A stretch of 64,000 bases of DNA. Origin: Microbacterium hominis (lineage in GTDB: Bacteria > Actinomycetota > Actinomycetes > Actinomycetales > Microbacteriaceae). This document shows positions 35,854-46,689 of this stretch, one piece after another. Below the pieces are notes generated by a model. The model did no database searches and was not told the origin of the DNA. It was given only the letters and a program-made list of their open reading frames with translations. The DNA lies in the NCBI RefSeq assembly GCF_013282805.1, contig NZ_CP054038.1, positions 992,001-1,056,000 of the forward strand, written 5' to 3'. Position 1 is the first letter of the stretch, and each line of letters starts with the position of its first letter. The position numbers and the translations under genes were made by a program.

Positions 35854-35924
35854 AGCAGGCACGCGGGGTGGGGCCGGCAGGGCAGGCGTGCGGGTCGATT
35901 CCGCGGCGCGCGTAGCCTGGATGA

Positions 35925-36374
35925 GTGACCTCACGACCCGCCACCGCAGCCCGCCGCCCCTCCGCCCGGGCGATCGTCGGTGCGGCGGCGCTCGACGCCG
36001 CGCTCGTCACGACGTTCGCGGCCATCGGGCGGGCGAGCCACGGCGAGAGCGCATTCGCCGGCCTGGGCGCCACCGCCTGGCCGTTCCTGGTGGGGCTGGC
36101 GGCCGGCTGGGTGGCGACGCTGGCCTGGCGCGCGCCCGCCAGGCCGGTGCGCACGGGCATCGGCGTCTGGCTCGTGACCGTCGGGATCGGGATGCTGCTG
36201 CGCGCGGCATCCGGTCAGGGCATCGCCGCCGCCTTCATCGTCGTCGCGACGATCACGCTGGCGGTGTTCCTGGTGGGATGGCGGCTCATCGCGGCCCTGA
36301 TCGGGCGTCGCCGCGCGACCGCCGGGGCGCGGCGCGGGGCTCCCGACGCGCACGGTCTCAGCCGCGCCCCCTAG
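35925..36374 (+). CDS. DUF3054 family membrane protein
   Basis: 149 aa, four membrane helices. AIVGAAALDAALVTTFAAIGRASHGE, WPFLVGLAAGW and VWLVTVGIGMLLRAASGQGI (centre GMLLR) match the DUF3054 pattern. Function unknown. GTG 35925 follows TAGCCT (35913-35918) by 6 nt. Confidence 0.8.
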   Translation: MTSRPATAARRPSARAIVGAAALDAALVTTFAAIGRASHGESAFAGLGATAWPFLVGLAAGWVATLAWRAPARPVRTGIGVWLVTVGIGMLLRAASGQGIAAAFIVVATITLAVFLVGWRLIAALIGRRRATAGARRGAPDAHGLSRAP

Positions 36375-36436
36375 GATCTTTCGCGTAGCCGCACACGCGG
36401 CCCGCCCGCGCAGAGCGGACCCGCGAAGGAGCACAC

Positions 36437-36994
36437 ATGGACGACGGCGGCATCACGTGGGTGCTCGTGGACGGCGAGAACATCGACGCCACGCTCGGCG
36501 GCTCGATCCTCGGGCGCCGCCCCCAGCCCGACGAGCGCCCGCGCTGGGACCGCCTCATCGCCTTCGCGGAGCGCGAGTGGCAGCAGCCGGCACAGGGGCT
36601 GTTCTTCCTCAACGCCTCGACCGGCATCCCGATGTCGTTCGTGCAGGCGCTGAAGGCCATGGACTACCGCGTCGTTCCGCTCGCGGGAACGGCCGACGAG
36701 AAGGTCGTCGACATGGCGATCCAGCGCACGCTGCAGGCGCTGCGCGAGCGTGACGGCGACGCGATCCTCGTCAGCCACGACGGCGACTTCCTCGACGACC
36801 TCTCGGCGCTCGTCGACGGCGAGCGGCGGGTCGGCGTGCTCGCGTTCAACGAGTTCCGCAACATCGGGTTCGCCTCGTCCCCCGGCATCGAGAAGTTCGA
36901 TCTCGAGTACGACGCCGGAGTGTTCGACGCCCCGCTGCCCCGCGTGCGCGTCATCCCCATCGACGAGTTCGATCCCGCCGAGTTCCTGCGTTGA
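36437..36994 (+). CDS. NYN domain (PIN-like) nuclease
   Basis: 185 aa. The acidic active-site motifs of NYN/LabA-type proteins are present: WVLVDGENID at the N-terminus, EKVVDMAIQRTL, and AILVSHDGDFLDDL. Such proteins are predicted metal-dependent RNases. AAGGAG precedes ATG 36437. It is followed without a gap by the DUF2298 gene, so the two are probably co-transcribed. Confidence 0.85.
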   Translation: MDDGGITWVLVDGENIDATLGGSILGRRPQPDERPRWDRLIAFAEREWQQPAQGLFFLNASTGIPMSFVQALKAMDYRVVPLAGTADEKVVDMAIQRTLQALRERDGDAILVSHDGDFLDDLSALVDGERRVGVLAFNEFRNIGFASSPGIEKFDLEYDAGVFDAPLPRVRVIPIDEFDPAEFLR

Positions 36995-37002
36995 CCCGTC
37001 CT

Positions 37003-39624
37003 GTGACCGACAAGCACCCCGTGACCGAGCAGACTCCCGTGACCGAGCACCCGACCTCCACCACACCCGCCGCGCGGCGCGCCGCGGCGCCCGCGCAGAC
37101 CGAGCGGGGGTGGATGCCGGCGGGTGCCGTCGGCGCGGTCGTGACACTCGTCGCGCTCGTGGTCTTCAGTGCGCTGCTGGGCGGTCTCGGCGCCGACGGC
37201 GGCCGCTGGCTCGTGTGGCTGGGCACGATGCTCGCCCCGGCCATCGCGGTCTGGCCGCTCGCGGTGCGGCTGTTCCGCGGCATCGCGGCCGTCGCCTTCC
37301 CGTTCGCGCTGGCCCTCGGCGGGCTCCTGGTCGCGTTCGCCTCGTGGACGCTCGCGTACCTGCAGCTGCTGCCGTTCGCGTCGTGGTCGGCGTGGCTGCT
37401 CGTGGCCGCGCTGGCGGTCGCGTGCTGGGCTCCGCCCGGCCTGCGGCAAGGCGCGGTCTCCGCCGTCCGCGAGCGCGCCACGCGTTCGGGCCTCGGCTTC
37501 TTCCTCGCGGTCTTCGTGGTCGCGCTCGGCACCTGGGCCTACGTGCGCGGCACGATGCCGCAGATCGACGGGCTCGAGAAGTTCATGGACTACGGGTTCA
37601 TGATGAGCATCGGCCGCACCGATTTCCTGCCCGCCGCCGACATGTGGTTCGCCGGCCAGGACATCAACTACTACTACTTCGGCCAGTTCTTCTATGCGCT
37701 CCTGTGCGCGCTCGCCTTCACGTCGGCGGCCGTCGGCTACAACCTTGCGATGGCCTCGACCTTCGCCTTCATGGTGACCCTCGCCGCCGCCATCGGATGG
37801 CAGCTGAACGCCCTGCGCCGCGCCCGCCGCGGGGCTGCGGGGGGCAGCAGCGCCGGCGATGGGGTCGCGGGTGTGCTGACGGCCTTCTTCGTCGCCATCG
37901 CCGGAAACTCCCACGCCTTCTTCTTCGCCCCCGGAGCGCCCGGACGCCCCCTCATCGAATGGCTGAACGGCGTGGGCATCGCCGGCGCATCGCTCGAGGG
38001 CTGGTTCTACCCGCACTCGACGCGCTTCATCGGCTACAACCCCGTCACCACCGACAAGACGATCCACGAGTTCCCGTTCTACTCGTTCCTCGTCGGCGAC
38101 CTCCATGCCCACCTCGTCAACACGGCGTTCGTGCTGCTGTTCGTCGGCCTGGTCGTGCAGCGGGTCGCCGGAGGGGCTCGGGATGCCGCACCGGCGGCCG
38201 TGCCGGCATCCATCGGGTTCAGCTGGGCGGAGGCGGTGCACCGGCTCTCGGGCGCCTCCCGCCGGTTCCTGCTCGACCCGATCCCGCTCGTGGGCGCGGT
38301 GCTGCTGGCCGTGTTCCTGATGGGCAACTACTGGGACTTCGTCATCTACTACACGGTGCTCCTCGTGGCGGCGCTGGTCGCCGGACTGCTGGTCGCGCCG
38401 CGATCGGGGCTCCTCAGCGTCGGCGTGCTGGTGATCCAGCAGGCGTGCGTGCTCGTGCCGTACCTGCTGTTCGAGAGCCCGCTCGCGGCGACCGTGGGCG
38501 GACTGGTCGGCGCCGCGCTCGCGGGCCTCGCGCTCGCCCTGCGGGAGGACCGCCTCACCCGCAGCGGGTTCGAGCTGGCGGCCCTCGTCGCCCTCGCGCA
38601 GGTGCTGTCGCTGCCGTTCGCGCTCGCGTTCGAGCCGATCTCGCGCAGCATCGGGTTCGCGCAGCAGCACACCCCGTTCTGGCAGCTCGCCGTGCTGTGG
38701 GGGCCGCAGGTGCTGATCCTCGCGGGCGGGCTGGCGGGGCTCATCCTCGTCCGGCGCGGCGCCGGGGGTCTCACGCGCATCGATGCCGTGGTCGTCGCGC
38801 TCGGCATCAGCGCGGTCGGGCTCATCCTCGTGCCCGAGGTCGTCTACGTCGTCGACATCTACGAGAACGGGTTCGCCCGCGCCAACACGATGTTCAAGCT
38901 GACGTATCAGGCGAGCATCCTGCTCGGCATCGTCATGCCGTTCGCGGTGATCGGCGCGTGGCGCGCGGTGCGGCAGGGGATGCGGCGCCGTCAGGCCGGG
39001 GATGCGACGGGCCGTGCCCCGCTCATCGCCTCGTGGGTCGCGCTGGTCGCGGGCGCGGGGCTGCTCGTGCTGCCCGCGTGGTACCCGTTCGCGGCCTTCC
39101 CGCAGGCGGCGCCGGGTGCGACGGCGCAGAATTACGTCGGACTCGACGGAGCGGCGTGGATGGCCGCCGCGCCGCCGGGAACCGCGACGATCGGGGATGC
39201 CGCCTACACCGAGTCGATCGCCGACGACGCGGCGGCGATCGCGTGGCTGAATGAGAACGTCGACGGCCAGCCGGCCATCGTCGAAGCCGCCGGCATCTCG
39301 TACACGCACCTCGGCCGCATCTCCGCGTACACGGGGCTGCCCACGGTGATCGGGTGGGAGTCGCACGAGTGGCTGTGGCGCACGTCGGCCGACGAGCCCG
39401 ACGCGTACTCGGCCCTGGTCGCCCCGCGCATCGGCGAGGTGCAGCAGTTCTATGAGAACACCGCCGCCACCGCCGACGCGTTCATCGACAAGTACGACAT
39501 CGAGTACGTGATCGTGGGGGAGTGGGAGATGTCGCGCTATCCGACGCTGGATGCCGCCCTGCTCGAATCCCTCGGCGAGGTGGTCTTCGAGCAGGGCAAC
39601 ACCACGGTCATCCGGGTGGACTGA
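37003..39624 (+). CDS. DUF2298 (YYY) family multi-spanning membrane protein
   Basis: About 873 aa with a dozen or more membrane helices. DINYYYFGQFFYALLCAL is the YYY signature of DUF2298, and HEFPFYSFLVGDLHAHL follows; the C-terminal soluble part (about 670-873) is exported. These proteins resemble GT-C glycosyltransferases, so a polyprenol-linked sugar role is plausible. The N-terminus has three 18-bp repeats each beginning CCxGTGACCGA, giving three in-frame GTG candidates (37003, 37021, 37039); TTG 36991 overlapping the NYN stop is a fourth option. Confidence 0.85.
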   Translation: MTDKHPVTEQTPVTEHPTSTTPAARRAAAPAQTERGWMPAGAVGAVVTLVALVVFSALLGGLGADGGRWLVWLGTMLAPAIAVWPLAVRLFRGIAAVAFPFALALGGLLVAFASWTLAYLQLLPFASWSAWLLVAALAVACWAPPGLRQGAVSAVRERATRSGLGFFLAVFVVALGTWAYVRGTMPQIDGLEKFMDYGFMMSIGRTDFLPAADMWFAGQDINYYYFGQFFYALLCALAFTSAAVGYNLAMASTFAFMVTLAAAIGWQLNALRRARRGAAGGSSAGDGVAGVLTAFFVAIAGNSHAFFFAPGAPGRPLIEWLNGVGIAGASLEGWFYPHSTRFIGYNPVTTDKTIHEFPFYSFLVGDLHAHLVNTAFVLLFVGLVVQRVAGGARDAAPAAVPASIGFSWAEAVHRLSGASRRFLLDPIPLVGAVLLAVFLMGNYWDFVIYYTVLLVAALVAGLLVAPRSGLLSVGVLVIQQACVLVPYLLFESPLAATVGGLVGAALAGLALALREDRLTRSGFELAALVALAQVLSLPFALAFEPISRSIGFAQQHTPFWQLAVLWGPQVLILAGGLAGLILVRRGAGGLTRIDAVVVALGISAVGLILVPEVVYVVDIYENGFARANTMFKLTYQASILLGIVMPFAVIGAWRAVRQGMRRRQAGDATGRAPLIASWVALVAGAGLLVLPAWYPFAAFPQAAPGATAQNYVGLDGAAWMAAAPPGTATIGDAAYTESIADDAAAIAWLNENVDGQPAIVEAAGISYTHLGRISAYTGLPTVIGWESHEWLWRTSADEPDAYSALVAPRIGEVQQFYENTAATADAFIDKYDIEYVIVGEWEMSRYPTLDAALLESLGEVVFEQGNTTVIRVD

Positions 39625-39654
39625 CCGCTCCGGCAACGTGCGCCCGAGCGCGGG

Positions 39655-40215
39655 TCAGGCGCCCGAGCCCACGTCGGTGCGCTGGGGGAGCACCCAGCCG
39701 GCGCGGGGGAAGTGGCACGTGTACCCGTTCGGGATGCGCAGGAGGTAGTCCTGGTGCTCGGGCTCGGCCTCCCAGAACGGGGCGGCCGGCTCGATGGTCG
39801 TCACCGCCTTGCCGGGCCACAGGCCCGAGGCATCCACATCGGCGATCGTGTCGCGCGCGACCTGCTCCTGCTCGGGGGAGAGGGGGAAGATCGCCGAGCG
39901 ATAGCTCGAGCCGATGTCGTTGCCCTGACGGTTCAGCGTCGACGGGTCGTGGATCTGGAAGAAGAACGCCAGGATGTCGCGATACGTCGTCTTCGACGGA
40001 TCGAAGACGATCTCGACCGCCTCGGCATGGCCGGGGTGGCTTCGGTAGGTGGCGTGGTCGTTCTGTCCGCCGGTGTAGCCCACGCGCGTGTCGAGCACGC
40101 CGGGCTGGCGGCGGATGAGGTCTTCCATGCCCCAGAAGCAGCCGCCCGCGAGCACGGCGGTCTCGGTGCCCGGCGTCTGGGTGATGGTTCCGGTGTCAGT
40201 GGGCCCACTGGTCAT
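39655..40215 (-). CDS. msrA: Peptide-methionine (S)-S-oxide reductase MsrA
   Basis: 186 aa. Active-site [13 protein letters not shown], then [21 protein letters not shown], and [21 protein letters not shown] (centre LNRQGNDIG). It repairs oxidised methionine. ATG 40215 is preceded by GAAGGAA. It converges on the DUF2298 gene. Confidence 0.95.
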   Translation of the reverse strand: MTSGPTDTGTITQTPGTETAVLAGGCFWGMEDLIRRQPGVLDTRVGYTGGQNDHATYRSHPGHAEAVEIVFDPSKTTYRDILAFFFQIHDPSTLNRQGNDIGSSYRSAIFPLSPEQEQVARDTIADVDASGLWPGKAVTTIEPAAPFWEAEPEHQDYLLRIPNGYTCHFPRAGWVLPQRTDVGSGA

Positions 40216-40377
40216 GGTGATTCCTTCGGCTTCGGTGTCGGTCGCACAGCGGTGCGCCCTGCGACTCAAGGGTAAGCAACGGCGGCAGGCCGTGGTTTGG
40301 TCCCGCGAACCTGGGAGCGCGCCGTGAGTTCGCGCACGGGGGCGCGCGCCCCGCGCCCCGCGCCCGAGGCGATGTGG

Positions 40378-41448
40378 TCACCAGCCGCTGCGGGTGGGGG
40401 TGTGCGCGCCGCGAGCGTCGTCGGGCATGGCCATCTCGGCTCGCGCGCCGAGGAGGCGCACAGGGCGGTCCTCGATCCTCGCGACGAGCGCCAGGATCTC
40501 CTCGATGACCGTCTGCCGGTCGAACGTCTCGGCGATCTTGTGCACGAAGGTCTTCGTCGTGAACGGCGCGTAGCGCACCTTCAGTCCGACCCCGACGACC
40601 GGCCGCCCTTCGGCGACCACATCATCGAGCACTTGGGCGGCGAGCGTGCGCGCGGCATCCACGATCTCTGCCCGGTCGACCAGGTCGGTCTGAAAAGTCG
40701 TCTCGCGACTGTGCCCGCGGGCCACCCACGGGGTGTCGTCGACGACCGCAGACCCGTCGCCGCGGCCGAGCTGCCGATACCAGGGCCCCATCTTCGGTCC
40801 GAACTCCGCCGCCAGCGGCGGCTCCTCGGCGCGGGCGAGGTCGTCGACGGTGTGGATGCCCAGCGCCGCCAGCCGCTTCGAGATCTTCGATCCGACCCCC
40901 CACAGGTCGATCACGGGCCGCGCGCCCATCACCTCGAGCCAGTTCTCGGCGGTGAGGCGGAAGACGCCGCGCGGCTTGCCGAGGTCGGTCGCGTTCTTGG
41001 CACGCACGAGGGTGTCGCCGATGCCGACGCTGCAGTGCAGCCGGGTCGCGTCGAGCACCGCGCGCTGCAATTCCCGGGCGGCCGCTTCGGGATCGTCGGA
41101 GGTGAGCCCGACGAACGCCTCATCCCAGCCGAGCACCTGGACCACCGCGCCGGGCTGTGCGCGCAGCGTCTCCATCACCGCCTCGGAGGCGGCGGTGTAG
41201 GCGGGCGCGTCGACCGGCAGCAGGATCGCGTCCGGCGCCTTGCGCGCGGCGATGCGCAGCGGCATCCCGGATCCGACGCCGAAGGCGCGCGCCTCGTACG
41301 ACGCGGTCGACACCACGGCGCGCTCGGTCGGGTCGCCCCGACCGCCGACGATCACCGGCTTGCCGGCGAGCTCGGGCCGGCGCAGCACCTCGACGGCGGC
41401 GATGAACTGGTCGAGATCGACGTGCAGCACCCAGGGTCGCGCGTCCAT
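40378..41448 (-). CDS. dinB: DNA polymerase IV (Y family)
   Basis: 356 aa. Catalytic acidic residues sit in HVDLDQFIAAVE and LGWDEAFVGL (in place of the usual SxDEAY); GIGDTLVRAKNATDLGKP and the little-finger domain after residue 240 are present. It is a translesion polymerase. It is slightly short, and I see no clear beta-clamp motif at the C-terminus (ends HTPTRSGW), which may change its recruitment. Confidence 0.9.
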   Translation of the reverse strand: MDARPWVLHVDLDQFIAAVEVLRRPELAGKPVIVGGRGDPTERAVVSTASYEARAFGVGSGMPLRIAARKAPDAILLPVDAPAYTAASEAVMETLRAQPGAVVQVLGWDEAFVGLTSDDPEAAARELQRAVLDATRLHCSVGIGDTLVRAKNATDLGKPRGVFRLTAENWLEVMGARPVIDLWGVGSKISKRLAALGIHTVDDLARAEEPPLAAEFGPKMGPWYRQLGRGDGSAVVDDTPWVARGHSRETTFQTDLVDRAEIVDAARTLAAQVLDDVVAEGRPVVGVGLKVRYAPFTTKTFVHKIAETFDRQTVIEEILALVARIEDRPVRLLGARAEMAMPDDARGAHTPTRSGW

Positions 41449-41503
41449 GCCCTCAGTCTGGCCGCTCGCGCCGCCCGCGTCACCGCGTCACGGCGTCACC
41501 GCG

Positions 41504-41641
41504 TCACAGGGCGAGGTGGATGCGAAGCGCTTCGTCGATCTCGCCCATCCGCTCCGCGCCGAGCCACCCGACGATCCCGCTGATGCGCGCGACCGAGACG
41601 GTGCGCACCCGCTCCGCCTGCGCCTTCCTGCTTGCTACTCC
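41504..41641 (-). pseudogene. Relic of a MazF/PemK-type toxin gene (C-terminus only)
   Basis: The minus frame ending at TGA (41504-41506) reads SRKAQAERVRTVSVARI, then GIVGWLGAERMGEIDEALRI and HLAL. This fits the C-terminus of PemK/MazF RNases (QVRSV..RIG..G.L....M..IDEALR..L.L). The N-terminal two thirds, including the RNA-binding start, are absent and the frame upstream (towards 41670) becomes non-family sequence beside a 22-bp perfect inverted repeat. No antitoxin gene remains. Confidence 0.6.
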
Positions 41642-41669
41642 GGCAGGCGGGTGTGAGATGGATGCGAAG

Positions 41670-41731
41670 TCCCCCGCTCCGCTGTCGCAATGTGCGGTCG
41701 GGCTGACCGATTGCGACAGCGGAGCGGGGGA
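41670..41731. repeat. Perfect 22-bp inverted repeat with 18-nt loop
   Basis: Arms 41670-41691 and 41710-41731 are perfect complements. The loop can form another 5-bp stem (CGGTC/GACCG). It starts 11 nt after the MFS pump stop in the direction of transcription, so it may act as a terminator, but it is much longer than needed and adjoins the mazF relic. Confidence 0.85.
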
Positions 41732-41741
41732 CGGGGGAGTG

Positions 41742-44127
<2,386 letters not shown>

Positions 44128-44177
44128 GACTTCCGTTCTCCCGCCCGAGGTCCGCCGGGCCGACATACGGTAGCGGT

Positions 44178-44669
44178 ATGCCGCAGCGTGACCCCGTCGC
44201 CCCCGGTCAGGAATCCGTCTGGGACTATCCGCGCCCGCCGCGCGTCGAGCGCGTTGATCGGCGCGTGCGCATCGTGCTCGGCGGTGCGGAGATCGTCGAC
44301 ACCGGCGACGTCGTGCGGGTGCTCGAGACGAGCCATCCGCCCGTGTACTACCTCCCGATCGCCGATTTCGCGCCGGGGGCGCTGACCGCCGGCGACGGCT
44401 CGTCGTTCTGCGAGTTCAAGGGCGCGGCAGGGTATTTCGACGTGCACGGCGGCGGCCAGACCCGTTCCCGGGCGGCGTGGACCTATCCCACCCCGACCCC
44501 CGGCTTCGAGGTTCTCGTCGGCCGTGTCGCCGTGTACGCGCAGCAGATGGACCGGTGCGAGGTCGACGGGATCGAGGTCGTCCCGCAGCCGGGTCGCTTC
44601 TACGGGGGATGGATCACTCCGGAGATCGTCGGCCCCTTCAAGGGCGGTCCGGGGTCGATGGGCTGGTGA
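44178..44669 (+). CDS. DUF427 family protein
   Basis: 163 aa. The DUF427 core is clear: VWDYPRPPRVERVDRRVRIV, LETSHPPVYYLPIADF, SSFCEFKGAAGYFDV, and AWTYPTPTPGFEVLVGRVAVYA (centre YPTPTPGF). Function unknown; a Mss4-like beta fold is expected. TACGGT (44166-44171) is 6 nt before ATG 44178, a leaderless start. Its last 32 bp overlap the 3' end of the convergent LON-domain gene. Confidence 0.88.
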   Translation: MPQRDPVAPGQESVWDYPRPPRVERVDRRVRIVLGGAEIVDTGDVVRVLETSHPPVYYLPIADFAPGALTAGDGSSFCEFKGAAGYFDVHGGGQTRSRAAWTYPTPTPGFEVLVGRVAVYAQQMDRCEVDGIEVVPQPGRFYGGWITPEIVGPFKGGPGSMGW

Positions 44670-45273
44670 TCTCGTCGACCTCGAGCGTGAGGTCGATGAG
44701 CCGTCGCAGCAGCCCGCCGAGCGTCGTGGAGCGCAGCAGCTTCTGACGGTCGAGTTCGCCCAGCGGCGCGATCGCCGCGAGCTGCCACGAGGACTCCACG
44801 GGGTCGTCCGAGATCGGCGCGTCGGCGTCCCAGCGCACGTCGGCGATCTCGGGATCGCCGGTGGATGCCACGCGCGCAGCCACACGTCGCACGATCGCCT
44901 CCGCCTCGGCGCGCAGGGGCGCGAGCGCCTCGTCCCACTCGAGCGGAGGGAGTGCGACCACCTCGGCCATCGGGTGCGGGTCGTCATCGAGCCAGCGAGC
45001 CACCTCGAACCGGCTGTCGCCGACGGCGACGAGGTACATCGCCTCGGCGGCGGCATCCACCTTCACGATGCGTGCGACGGTGCCGATCGTGGATCGCTGC
45101 TCGCCGCCGCCCACCTCGCTGCCGCGCTCGATCAGCACGACGCCGAACTCGGGGTTCTCCCGCTCGAGCAGGCGTCCGAGCATCGTGAGGTAGCGCGGCT
45201 CGAAGAGGCGCAGCATCAGGGGCGTGGCCGGGAACAGCACCGACCCCAACGGGAACATCGACATCTCGCCCAT
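44638..45273 (-). CDS. LON N-terminal (substrate-binding) domain protein
   Basis: 211 aa. MFPLGSVLFPATPLMLRLFEPRYLTML (centre PLGSVLFP) with ERGSEVGGG, IGTVARIV and LVAVGDSRFEVARWL is the LON substrate-binding domain standing alone, without ATPase or protease domains. These are probably protein-binding adaptors. ATG 45273 gives MGEMSMFPLG; ATG 45264 and 45258 are alternatives. Confidence 0.85.
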   Translation of the reverse strand: MGEMSMFPLGSVLFPATPLMLRLFEPRYLTMLGRLLERENPEFGVVLIERGSEVGGGEQRSTIGTVARIVKVDAAAEAMYLVAVGDSRFEVARWLDDDPHPMAEVVALPPLEWDEALAPLRAEAEAIVRRVAARVASTGDPEIADVRWDADAPISDDPVESSWQLAAIAPLGELDRQKLLRSTTLGGLLRRLIDLTLEVDEITSPSTPDRP

Positions 45274-45358
45274 GCGCCCAGTCAACCAGGCCGACGCTCG
45301 ATGCGGGCGTGCGCCGCGTACGATCGAAGCACCCCCGAACACACCCAGGAGGCTCGTC

Positions 45359-46645
45359 GTGCCCGCAGCACCCGAGACCCTCGCGCACGCCGCCGATCTG
45401 GCCGCGTTCGTCGAGGCATCCCCGTCCAGCTTCCATGCCGCCGCCGAGGTGGCCGCCCGCCTGGAGAGTGCGGGGTTCACGCGCCTCGACGAGGCCGCGG
45501 CCTGGCCGGCGCCGGCGGGCGGGAGGTTCCTCGTCGTGCGCGACGGAGCGGTGCTCGCGTGGGTGGTCCCGCCGTCGGCGACGGCGTCGACGGGCGTGCG
45601 CATCTTCGGGGCGCACAGCGACTCACCCGCCTTCAAGCTCAAGCCCAAGCCCACCACGGGCAAGCTCGGGTGGCTGCAGGCGGGCGTGGAGATCTACGGC
45701 GGCCCGCTGCTGAACTCCTGGCTCGACCGCGAGCTGCGCCTCGCGGGGCGCCTGGTGCTCGACGACGGCTCCACCGCGCTCGCCGCGACGGGGCCGCTGC
45801 TGCGCCTGCCGCAGCTGGCGATCCACCTCGACCGCGACGTCAACAGCGGGCTCGCCCTCGACAAGCAGTCCCAGACCCAGCCGGTGTGGGGCCTGGGCGC
45901 CTCCGACTCGGCCGACATCCTCGGCGAGCTCGCCCGAGAGGCGGGAGTGGATGCCGCCCGCATCCGCGGGTACGACATCGTCACCGCCGACGCCGCGCGG
46001 GGCGCCACGTTCGGGCTCGACGACGTGTTCTTCGCCTCGGGACGCCTCGACGACCTCGCCTCGGTGCACGCGGGGGTGGTCGCGCTGGAGCGCGCGGCCG
46101 ACGGCTTCGACGCCGACCACATCGCGATGCTCGCCGTCTTCGACCACGAGGAAGTCGGCTCGGGCACCCGCTCCGGCGCCGCGGGGCCGTTCCTGTCCGA
46201 TGTGCTCGAGCGCCTGTGGCTCTCGCTCGGCGCCGACCGCGAGCAGCAGCTGCGCGCGCTCGCCGCGTCGTGGTGCGTCTCCAGCGACGTCGGGCACTCG
46301 GTGCACCCCAACTACGCCGACAAGCACGACCCGGTCGTGCAGCCGATGCTCGGCTCCGGCCCGATCCTCAAGATCAACGCCAATCAGCGGTATGCGACGG
46401 ATGCCGCGGGGGCGGCTGCCTGGAACACGTGGTGCGCCGAGGCCGGCGTGCACAGTCAGGAGTTCGTCTCGAACAACGGCGTGCCGTGCGGGTCGACGAT
46501 CGGACCGATCACCGCGACCCGGCTCGGCATCCGCACGGTGGATGTCGGCATTCCGATCCTGTCGATGCACTCGGCGCGGGAGCTCGCGGGCGTGAGCGAT
46601 CTGTGGGACCTCGCGCGGGTCGCCGAGGTGTTCTTCCGCGGCTGA
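45359..46645 (+). CDS. M18 family aminopeptidase
   Basis: 428 aa. AASPSSFHA-like N-terminus (EASPSSFHAAAEVA), FGAHSDSPAFKLKP with the first zinc His/Asp, FDHEEVGSGTRSGA with the catalytic Glu pair, and SDVGHSVHPNYADKHDP plus PILSMHSARE complete the metal site. It is the bacterial aspartyl-aminopeptidase-like DNPEP branch. A full AGGAGG RBS precedes GTG 45359. Confidence 0.93.
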   Translation: MPAAPETLAHAADLAAFVEASPSSFHAAAEVAARLESAGFTRLDEAAAWPAPAGGRFLVVRDGAVLAWVVPPSATASTGVRIFGAHSDSPAFKLKPKPTTGKLGWLQAGVEIYGGPLLNSWLDRELRLAGRLVLDDGSTALAATGPLLRLPQLAIHLDRDVNSGLALDKQSQTQPVWGLGASDSADILGELAREAGVDAARIRGYDIVTADAARGATFGLDDVFFASGRLDDLASVHAGVVALERAADGFDADHIAMLAVFDHEEVGSGTRSGAAGPFLSDVLERLWLSLGADREQQLRALAASWCVSSDVGHSVHPNYADKHDPVVQPMLGSGPILKINANQRYATDAAGAAAWNTWCAEAGVHSQEFVSNNGVPCGSTIGPITATRLGIRTVDVGIPILSMHSARELAGVSDLWDLARVAEVFFRG

Positions 46646-46655
46646 GCATCCGGCA

Positions 46656-46685
46656 GCGGGCCGCCGCACGTCGTGCACGGCCCGC
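46656..46685. terminator. Terminator-like hairpin between convergent genes
   Basis: GCGGGCCG (46656-46663) pairs with CGGCCCGC (46678-46685), and an inner GCAC/GTGC extends the stem. It lies between the M18 peptidase and the ECF sigma factor genes. Confidence 0.65.
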
Positions 46686-46689
46686 CGGT

